Shown here one piece after another: positions 1 through 7,057 of a stretch of DNA of 14,570 nt. Source of the stretch: CAWJEL01 sp964647255. GTDB lineage: Bacteria > Chloroflexota > Anaerolineae > CG2-30-64-16. Where the stretch lies: positions 1-14,570 of the forward strand of contig CAZYGI010000088.1 in NCBI GenBank assembly GCA_964647255.1, in the 5' to 3' direction. The number at the start of each line of letters is the position of its first letter. The stretch's first letter is position 1. Below the pieces are notes generated by a model. That model had not been told where the DNA came from. It saw only the letters and a list, made by a program, of their open reading frames with translations, and searched no databases. The position numbers were made by a program, and so were the translations under genes.

Positions 1-15
1 TTTCGCGCGAGTTTG

Positions 16-41
16 CCGGGCCCCCATCCGGGGGACTTTTT
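16..41 (+). terminator. Candidate intrinsic terminator for rightward transcription entering the window
   Basis: A perfect five-pair G/C stem (CCCCC at 21-25, GGGGG at 30-34) with a four-base loop is followed two bases later by five T residues (37-41) on the plus strand. The T-tract lies on the side that would stop a transcript entering from the left. For the leftward operon ending at 52 the same hairpin is preceded by A residues and has no T-tract after it, so it would be at most a weak stop in that direction. It implies a convergent gene just left of the window, which cannot be seen. Confidence 0.5.
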
Positions 42-51
42 CAGCGTTCTT

Positions 52-3000
52 CTAGCGCAGCATCAGGGGCAGCCAGGTTGACAAGCCCTCGACGATGATC
101 GTCAGCGCGGCCTGGTTGTCGGTCGGGGTGTAATCTTCAGGCACCGCTGTGGCTAGACGGGCAGAGATGGCATGCACTCCGCGCGGCTCATCCGATGGAA
201 TGGCGAGATCCAACGCAATCGAAACTGTGCTGAAGGCATCCAGCGAGACCTCGAACTGGGCCGTGCCGGGCAAGGCCATGCTGGGCGGCACCGAGGCGCT
301 GCTCAACGGCCAGGCAGCCGGCCAAGTGACTGTCACCGGGACCGTGCTGGGCAGGGAGCGGCGATTGGCGACGCCCACGAGCACATTTAGCGGTGTGCCG
401 GCGCGGGGCTGATTGGTGTGACTCAGACTGACGGCAAGATTGAGAGGGACGCCACTCAATCCAATATCGTCAATCCACGCCCAGGCAGAGGTGTCACCTT
501 GCGGATCGAAATCCAGGGTCAGTGTGATCGGTTGTCCTCGCCACGGGGACAGATCTGACCAACACCGGCCAGGGTCGCTGATGCCGCTGATGTCAGACAC
601 GCGATGCCAGACGCGTTGACGGTCGGTCAGGCCTATCACCAAAGTCGCTCCTATCCCGGCATTTGACAAACGGCCGCTGGCCCCGCGCCAATTAAGGGTC
701 GGGAATGCCAGATCAGGTACAATCATACGCTGACTGACACGGACCGGTTCGGTCGTTGGTGTGACTGGAATCGAATTCAACCTTGCATCTTGGGGATCAA
801 AGCCCCACCCCGTGTCTTGATAGCGCAGCGTGTAGACGGTATCGCCAGATGAGACCATGCTGGCTCCCGCTATACTGTGCGGGAGGTTCAGCACGGGTGT
901 CAGAGCTTGCAGATTGGCGCCCCGGTACAAGATGTCTGGCGAATACCACCGACTGCCCTGTAGCACATGCCAGATGCCGCGCGGATCCAGAGATGGCACA
1001 AACCATGTTGCTGAATCGCTGAGCCTGTACGGAGAACTCCAGACGCCTCCAGCAAGCCGCGCGTACCAGGCTTCGTCATACTGGTTATCGAGATTGTCAC
1101 TCCAGAAGGCGTAAAGGCTGCCGTCGGGGGCGGCCTGGAACCCGACCGGCCAGGCCCCTTGCCGGATTCCCTGGGTCAGGATATGTTTGGCCGACCATGT
1201 GCGGCCGTCGGTGCTGCTGGTGTAAGCCACATCGTTAGGCGTGCCATGCTCGTACGGATACATGATGTGGCGCGTGCCGTCCGATGTGACCCATAACGCG
1301 TTCGGCGAAAGGAACGCCGAGTACTCCTCGGCCTGGAAAACCAGTGCGGGTGTCTCCCATAGGCCGGCAGCGCGGCGGGCGGTGTAGTACAGCTCAGCGG
1401 GATACTTCAGCTGTTGGTAAAGGATGTGGGCCGTTCCACTCCGGTCCAGTACAAGCGCGGTGACCCAACCCGATGGCGCGGATTCTGGCGGCCCCCAGTT
1501 GTGGCCGGCGGGACGCAGTCGGAATGACCAGGCGCCCAATATACCATCCTCGCTGGCGGCGTAGACTGCGGCCAGGCTGCCATCGGCGCCGGCCGCCAAA
1601 ATCAGAACAGGCTGCGTCGGGTCGACGCTCATGGCATAGGCGCGGCCCAAAGAAATAGGCGCAGACCATTGCTGCGCGTCTGCACGCCGTGAGGCATAGT
1701 GCAGGGTGCCGAGGGCGTCCCCAGGCGCGTCCTGTGTCACCCAAATCAAATGCAAAGTGCCATCCGGCCCCACCGCCATGGCGGGGGGATGACCCCGATC
1801 CGGGCTGATGATCTCATCGGGATGAACGCCGAATCCGAGAGATAGATTGGTATCCAAGAATGCCTGTGAGCGGCGCACGGCCCCTTGACCGCTTGTCTGC
1901 CAGGCGCCCGCGAGCGGCGCAGCGAACTCGCCATTCACCACATTGTTGCTGGTCGCGCCGACGAGATGTGCGAGCGCAGTCACATCCTCGGCCCCGGCGG
2001 GGATCTCCGCGCCGGTGACGATCTGATAGCCGGCGAGCGCGACATTCAGGGTGTAAGGCTGGCTGCTGTCCAGATAGGCCGTATAGCGGGCATCGGCATC
2101 CGTGGTCAGCGAGTTGAGCGCAGGCGGAATGCTCGTCAATGGCAGCCCCACCAGCAGGTCATCCCGAGCGTCGGACACTCGACCGGAGGCCGACCGCAGA
2201 TAGACTGTGGCGGGTCCGAGCGTGGCCCAAGAGCCCAGGTTGCCAGCGTTATCTGTGGCGCGGACGCGGAAAAAATAGCGCTGCCCGACAGATAACGCCA
2301 TATCGTTCCACTGTGCAACCGGTTGCCAGACGCCCGACGTTGCAGCAGCAACTTCGCGCTCTAGCCGTCGAACTCCGGATGACACGGGGCCCGGATCAGA
2401 AGCCACAAATCGGATGTTTTCCAGAGCGTTCGCGGCCGCACTCAGTTTCAGCCAACTCAAGGGTCCCACCGCGCGCACCTGAGGCGCCACCTGCTCAATA
2501 GTGGTGATCGCGAGGCCCTCAGGGGTCCAATCCGATACATTCGTCATGCCGTCGGTGGCCCGCACGCGAAACTCGTACGTCCGCCCGCCGAGCCGGTCGG
2601 GAACATCAAGCGCCTGGACCGACTCCGTGAACGTTTGTAGCGTCTGCCAGGCGGCGCCTGGCTCGCGCATTTGCAGCTCGACCTGCGTCACGCCCGTTTG
2701 TTCATCCTCGCAATACCAACGCACTGGCACCGGACTCGGAGACACGGGCGGCAGGGGCGCCATGCTACATGCCGGAGGCGTTGCGTCCTCGCGATAGGCG
2801 ATGACCAGGGTAGCCACCGGCTTGTTGTTGTCCGCCTCGCGCGACCACATCCCTTTGATGTGCTGGCCGGGGAGATAATCTGCTCGTAGCATCAGGCCAT
2901 GGTTTTGAACGGCACCGGAGTACCACTTCGCGACAAGATTGCTTACATCAATCCGGTACCAGCCCAATTGGGCGCCGATGGTCATGTTGGGGATACCGCT

Positions 3001-3501
3001 GGGGTTCACACTGGGCTGTGTTTGCCACTTCAGGGTTGTTCCCGCCCAACCCTGGATCGGCAATTCAATGGTTGTCAGAAGCTCAGCTTCAGGCTCCTGC
3101 CCGACGATGGGCAGGTAGACCGCCGCGCCAACATACTGCCCTGGCACGGTAGGCAAATCCCAACGCAAATAGGTGCGCAGAATCCCTAAGTCCGAGTCAA
3201 CACCGAACCACACGGTCTGTTCACCGGCAAAGGACCGCCAGTCAAACGGATACTTTGAAGCAACAAACGTGTCGTCTGCCACCCTGACTTCCAGGAGCTT
3301 CACATCGTCGGCTGGCGCCCGGGCTGCCCAGGGATTTTCACTGTCTCGCCAGGGGGCAGGTGGCAGCACAGCTGGATCGGGCAGCGCCGGTTCGGGCGTC
3401 GGCAGGGTTGGCACCTGGGCAAAGGCGATCGCTCCCCGCGGCAAGACGAATACCAGCGCCAGGATGGCGGTGATGACGCTGATTAAGGTTTTACGGCGCA
3501 T
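52..3501 (-). CDS. Secreted multidomain protein: DNRLRE, Fn3-like repeats, split jelly-roll with nested propeller, WLPLMLR end
   Basis: This is a predicted exported protein of 1149 aa with no recognisable enzyme motif. The start at 3501 is chosen because AGGAG lies six bases upstream and the next residues form a signal peptide (MRRK, hydrophobic 6-20, likely cleavage near AFA-Q at 26-29). Parts in order: Pro-rich linker 30-50; DNRLRE-type module about 70-236 (DTFVASKYP, LRWDLP, WYRIDV, MWSRE); two Fn3-like domains about 241-335 and 340-435 (YEFRVRATD, YFFRVRATD), the first with Cys245 and Cys264; a small regulatory-type beta-sandwich about 436-495; jelly-roll strands from NGEF (523-526); six propeller blade signatures of the xPDGxxHxxW type between 578 and 850; jelly-roll completion 920-1016 ending in WAWIDDIGLSG; CARDB-like domain about 1018-1137; terminal WLPLMLR. 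It is last in the operon and a paralogue of its upstream neighbour. Surface adhesion or glycan binding is an inference from the modules. Confidence 0.9.
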   Translation of the reverse strand: MRRKTLISVITAILALVFVLPRGAIAFAQVPTLPTPEPALPDPAVLPPAPWRDSENPWAARAPADDVKLLEVRVADDTFVASKYPFDWRSFAGEQTVWFGVDSDLGILRTYLRWDLPTVPGQYVGAAVYLPIVGQEPEAELLTTIELPIQGWAGTTLKWQTQPSVNPSGIPNMTIGAQLGWYRIDVSNLVAKWYSGAVQNHGLMLRADYLPGQHIKGMWSREADNNKPVATLVIAYREDATPPACSMAPLPPVSPSPVPVRWYCEDEQTGVTQVELQMREPGAAWQTLQTFTESVQALDVPDRLGGRTYEFRVRATDGMTNVSDWTPEGLAITTIEQVAPQVRAVGPLSWLKLSAAANALENIRFVASDPGPVSSGVRRLEREVAAATSGVWQPVAQWNDMALSVGQRYFFRVRATDNAGNLGSWATLGPATVYLRSASGRVSDARDDLLVGLPLTSIPPALNSLTTDADARYTAYLDSSQPYTLNVALAGYQIVTGAEIPAGAEDVTALAHLVGATSNNVVNGEFAAPLAGAWQTSGQGAVRRSQAFLDTNLSLGFGVHPDEIISPDRGHPPAMAVGPDGTLHLIWVTQDAPGDALGTLHYASRRADAQQWSAPISLGRAYAMSVDPTQPVLILAAGADGSLAAVYAASEDGILGAWSFRLRPAGHNWGPPESAPSGWVTALVLDRSGTAHILYQQLKYPAELYYTARRAAGLWETPALVFQAEEYSAFLSPNALWVTSDGTRHIMYPYEHGTPNDVAYTSSTDGRTWSAKHILTQGIRQGAWPVGFQAAPDGSLYAFWSDNLDNQYDEAWYARLAGGVWSSPYRLSDSATWFVPSLDPRGIWHVLQGSRWYSPDILYRGANLQALTPVLNLPHSIAGASMVSSGDTVYTLRYQDTGWGFDPQDARLNSIPVTPTTEPVRVSQRMIVPDLAFPTLNWRGASGRLSNAGIGATLVIGLTDRQRVWHRVSDISGISDPGRCWSDLSPWRGQPITLTLDFDPQGDTSAWAWIDDIGLSGVPLNLAVSLSHTNQPRAGTPLNVLVGVANRRSLPSTVPVTVTWPAAWPLSSASVPPSMALPGTAQFEVSLDAFSTVSIALDLAIPSDEPRGVHAISARLATAVPEDYTPTDNQAALTIIVEGLSTWLPLMLR
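55..75 (-). other. C-terminal WLPLMLR end-tag of the third operon protein
   Basis: The last seven codons read WLPLMLR and follow directly on the final beta-strand (LTIIVEGLST). The matching protein upstream ends WLPLQMR, and the first operon protein carries YFPLILS internally. No transmembrane helix or basic tail follows, so this is not a sortase signal of the LPxTG kind. A role in export or surface retention is only inferred. Confidence 0.6.
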
Positions 3502-3507
3502 TGGTTT

Positions 3508-3512
3508 CTCCT
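3508..3512 (-). promoter_or_regulatory. Ribosome binding site AGGAG deciding the start at 3501
   Basis: On the minus strand AGGAG lies six bases before the ATG at 3501. The same frame is open up to 3573, but that extension would add a non-signal-like Cys/Arg-rich stretch and overlap the end of the previous gene, so the internal ATG with this site is preferred. Confidence 0.8.
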
Positions 3513-3535
3513 GAAGTGATCTTGAATCCTGGCAG

Positions 3536-6500
3536 TTACCGCATCTGGAGCGGCAGCCAGGTCCGCAAACCATCTACGATGACTGTTATCTCAGCCTGAT
3601 TGTCCGCCGGATTGTAGTCCTCAACGACTATGGGATCAAGAAGCCGCGCCTGTAATTTCGTTGTTGTGCGCGGCGTCTGGTCAGGGACGTCCGTCGTGAG
3701 TATTACTTCATGCCGAGCTTGCGGTTCAAGGCGAACGGTGAACCTGGCTGTCCCTGGTGAAGCAACCTGTGGAGCCTCTGAGCTCTGAACCAATGGCCAT
3801 TCTTGCGGCCAGGTGATTTCGATCGGAACGGTCACTGCGTCCGAGTTGTGGTTGCTGATGACCACAGTGAAGTCTAGCGGGGAGCCAGACAGGGGTGGTC
3901 TTGGGACAATGATGCTCACGCCGGCGTTCAACGGCAGGTCGCTCAGATAGACCTTGTCGAGCCAGACCCAGGCGGTGGGATCTGCTTGTGGGTCGAACCG
4001 GAAATCGAGGGTGACGGACTGCCCTCGCCACGGCGAGAGGTCAACGGTTTCAGCACTGCCGGCCGATGCCTCCGCGGTTGCACCAGCGTCGGTATTTGTG
4101 GCTGCCGGAAGGCTGCGAAATAGCGGATGCCAGATGCCGGATGTGTCCGTCAAGCCGACGATCAAGTTGCCCCCGTTCGAAGCGTTCATCAGGTGGCCTT
4201 CCTGATGCCACCACGTCAGCGTCGGCCGTTCCCGATCCGGGACCTGTAACGCCTGGCTTATGTTTGCCTCCGCAGCGTCCTTGCTGTACGGCACGGTGAG
4301 AATAGACACACCGTTGACCGTGCGATCGCGGCCTTCGATTGGCCGCAATCCGACCCAATATCCCGCCTGGCTATCCGTGGCTGAGGCGATTTGCTCCATG
4401 CCCAAGGCCCAGACCCCTGCTGCGGCAAGTGCATCCAGGTCGCTCCCACTGAAGAATTCCAGACTGACCTTCCGGACAGCAAGCTGCCAGATTCCGGAAG
4501 GGCTGATTTGAACTGCGTAGTCGCCGATCTCGCTTTCGGGCTCCGGTAGTTTGATCTCTTTGGGTGACTCCCAGAGGCCTTCATGCCGGCGCGCGTCATA
4601 CAGGCGCCAGCGATCGGTGTAGCACAACCAAAAAGCATAGAGGTCGCCATTCGGCGCTTGGATCAGGGACACCCGAGTATGGTTGACCACTTGTGGCGCG
4701 CTGATGGACTGCGGGGCCGACCAGGCTCGACCATCATAACTCGTGCTGTAGACAACCCGGGAAGATGCTGCCCCCGTATAATCGTTCCAGATGGCGTGAT
4801 ATCTCCCATCCGCTCCAAGGATGAAGCTGGCTTCTCCCGATCCCGATGAGTTCAACGATGCTGATTGCAGCCCGACCGGAGTGGGCGACCGCCATCCCTG
4901 GCCTGCACGCCACTCCGCATGATAAAGCGTGAACGGAATTGCCTTTTGGCAGTTGGTGTCACTGCATGTGGTCCCGAACAACAAGTGCAGTAGTCCGGAG
5001 CGATCCACCAGCGTTGCCCGAGGATATTGGTACTGCAAAGGCAGTTCTTCTGCAGCCTGCCAACCGCTGTTTGGGGGTCGGACACGATGGATGAGATGAA
5101 AAACGTTCTGTGGGAAGTCATTGAAGATTAGGTGAACCGTTGCATCGGGCGCTACGGCCAAAAGACAGCGCGGGGAGGTGCTGCTAAGCGCTTGGCGCCG
5201 TGAAGTGCCCAGGGTTTCGATGGGTTCCCAATCTAGTCGTCCTGCCAGCCGCCTTGTGTAGTTTGCCTGGACGATCTCGCGGTCGCCGGCAATCTCCTGG
5301 AACCAGAATAGATGTTGAGAGCCGTCCGGCCCCATGGCAAAACACGGTGGGAACGCGATCGGAGCCGGCGCCAGGATCTCCTCAGGCCGCGCGCCCATTC
5401 TGAGCCCAAAATCGGCCGCAAAGACCACCTTCGGTTGCCGTGCAACTGGGCCTGTCACTGACCACGCGCCATTCAGCAAGGGCAAGGCAAATTCCCCGTT
5501 TGAGATAGGTTCTGGAACCGAACGAAGCATGTGCGCCAGGCCGCGGACATCAGCCACGCCTCCTGAAATCTGGGTGTCGCCGAACAGACGATAACCGGCC
5601 ACGCTCACCGAAAGTGTGCGCGCTTGACTATCGGCCAGATAGGCTTCGTAGGCGCCTTCATGGTCCGAAACCAACGGGTTCAGCGTTTGTGGGGCGATCA
5701 CCAGCGGCAGATTCGCCAGCGGAACCCCCCGTACATCGCGAATTTGCCCCTGCACGGCCCGGACGTATGCGCCGGCCTGTCCCGCCACCGCCCACGCCCC
5801 CTGGTTCTGCGCGCTGTCCAGGGCCCGCAGGCGAAACCAGTAGCGATGGCCGGGAACAAGCGTGACATCTTGCCAGGCGGCTACCGGTCGCCAGACGCCA
5901 TCGGAGGCATCGGCATAGCTGCGCTCGTATGACTGTATGCCCGATGCGACGGGGCCAGGGTCAACCGAAGAGAATACGTTGGTGTCCAACTGGGAGGCGG
6001 CAGAGCTGACCTTGACCCACGCAATTGGCGCCAGCACGGTGGTCTCGGGCGGCGTGGATTCGATGGTTGTGACACTTCCACCGTCTGGTGTCCACGGTGA
6101 GACGTTATTTGACCTGTCCTGGCCGCGCACACGAAATTCGTACCGATGTCCGCCAAGGCGATTGAAGACGTTGAAAAGAATCTCATACCCCTGCATCGTG
6201 CCAATGGTCTGCCAGGGGCCAGCATTATCCCGGCTCTGAATCTCGATTTGCTGCACACCGCTCTCTGCGTCGTTACACACTGGATTCAATTGCACCAGGC
6301 TCGTCGAGACCGGCGCCAGCGCGTTCAATGTGCATGAGGGCGGCGTGCGATCGGGATGATAAGCGATGACCAATACTGGCGTGGGTTTGTTCGCCCCGTC
6401 GCCGGCTTCTCGGGACCACATCCCGCGCGTGGCCTTGACCGTGGCCGAGGCGCCCCGCAGTTCGATGCCATAGTTGGGCATAGCTCCGCCCACGTATCCC

Positions 6501-7057
6501 GATGAGAGCCAACTTTTAACAAGCGGGGTGGCATCCACCCGATACCACTTTGGCTCGGAACCAATGGCCAATTCCGCCACCGGGGCGCTGAGAACCGTTG
6601 GTTGGGTCATCCAGGTCGGTTGTTGCCAATCGCTCGTGACGGTATAGGCCCGGGCGGTCAGCGTGGCTCCCCCATCTATGCCTGCAATCGGCAGATAGAT
6701 TGCCGCACCGACATAACCGTAAGGGATCGTCGGCAAATTCCAGCGCAGGAGCGCACGAAGCTCGCCCGCATCCTCGTCGAAACCGAACCACACAGTCGCC
6801 TCTTCGGCGAAGTTGTGCCAGTTTAGCGGGTATTGGCTGGCGACGAAGGTATCAAAGGCCACGGGCACTTCCACAAGTTCCGGTTCTCCTTCGTCGCCCC
6901 CAGCGGCCCAGGCTGCCTTCTCGGTTCGCCAGGGGGGCGGCGGCAGTGGTGCAGGATCGAGCAATGGCAGCGGCGGGGTCTGCGCTTGGCTGGCGGCAGC
7001 CACGGATAGTATGATCGTCAGGGATAACAAGAGCGCACTGAAGATTCGACGATGCAT
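3536..7057 (-). CDS. Secreted multidomain protein, paralogue of the downstream gene: DNRLRE, Fn3-like, split jelly-roll with nested propeller, WLPLQMR end
   Basis: This is a predicted exported protein of 1173 aa. The start at 7057 has AGGAG five bases upstream and opens a typical signal peptide (MHRR, hydrophobic 6-22, cleavage likely after SQA at 25). Parts in order: Pro-rich linker 28-42; DNRLRE-type module about 62-234 (DTFVASQYP, LRWNLP, WYRVDA, MWSREAG); Fn3-like domains about 238-332 and 336-430, the first with Cys242 and Cys261 at the same spacing as in the paralogue; small beta-sandwich about 431-490; jelly-roll beginning NGEF (520-523); six blade signatures between 576 and 863; jelly-roll completion 928-1040 ending AWVWLDKVYLSD; CARDB-like domain 1041-1160; WLPLQMR. 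In a hand alignment of residues 69-124 with 77-132 of the next gene, 38 of 56 are identical. An Ala/Thr-rich stretch at 985-1003 is absent from the paralogue. It is the middle gene of the operon; ligand unknown. Confidence 0.92.
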   Translation of the reverse strand: MHRRIFSALLLSLTIILSVAAASQAQTPPLPLLDPAPLPPPPWRTEKAAWAAGGDEGEPELVEVPVAFDTFVASQYPLNWHNFAEEATVWFGFDEDAGELRALLRWNLPTIPYGYVGAAIYLPIAGIDGGATLTARAYTVTSDWQQPTWMTQPTVLSAPVAELAIGSEPKWYRVDATPLVKSWLSSGYVGGAMPNYGIELRGASATVKATRGMWSREAGDGANKPTPVLVIAYHPDRTPPSCTLNALAPVSTSLVQLNPVCNDAESGVQQIEIQSRDNAGPWQTIGTMQGYEILFNVFNRLGGHRYEFRVRGQDRSNNVSPWTPDGGSVTTIESTPPETTVLAPIAWVKVSSAASQLDTNVFSSVDPGPVASGIQSYERSYADASDGVWRPVAAWQDVTLVPGHRYWFRLRALDSAQNQGAWAVAGQAGAYVRAVQGQIRDVRGVPLANLPLVIAPQTLNPLVSDHEGAYEAYLADSQARTLSVSVAGYRLFGDTQISGGVADVRGLAHMLRSVPEPISNGEFALPLLNGAWSVTGPVARQPKVVFAADFGLRMGARPEEILAPAPIAFPPCFAMGPDGSQHLFWFQEIAGDREIVQANYTRRLAGRLDWEPIETLGTSRRQALSSTSPRCLLAVAPDATVHLIFNDFPQNVFHLIHRVRPPNSGWQAAEELPLQYQYPRATLVDRSGLLHLLFGTTCSDTNCQKAIPFTLYHAEWRAGQGWRSPTPVGLQSASLNSSGSGEASFILGADGRYHAIWNDYTGAASSRVVYSTSYDGRAWSAPQSISAPQVVNHTRVSLIQAPNGDLYAFWLCYTDRWRLYDARRHEGLWESPKEIKLPEPESEIGDYAVQISPSGIWQLAVRKVSLEFFSGSDLDALAAAGVWALGMEQIASATDSQAGYWVGLRPIEGRDRTVNGVSILTVPYSKDAAEANISQALQVPDRERPTLTWWHQEGHLMNASNGGNLIVGLTDTSGIWHPLFRSLPAATNTDAGATAEASAGSAETVDLSPWRGQSVTLDFRFDPQADPTAWVWLDKVYLSDLPLNAGVSIIVPRPPLSGSPLDFTVVISNHNSDAVTVPIEITWPQEWPLVQSSEAPQVASPGTARFTVRLEPQARHEVILTTDVPDQTPRTTTKLQARLLDPIVVEDYNPADNQAEITVIVDGLRTWLPLQMR
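3539..3559 (-). other. C-terminal WLPLQMR end-tag of the second operon protein
   Basis: The final seven codons give WLPLQMR immediately before the TAA stop at 3536-3538. The aromatic residue, the LPL core and the closing Arg match the end of the downstream paralogue, while the two residues between LPL and Arg differ (QM against ML). Confidence 0.6.
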
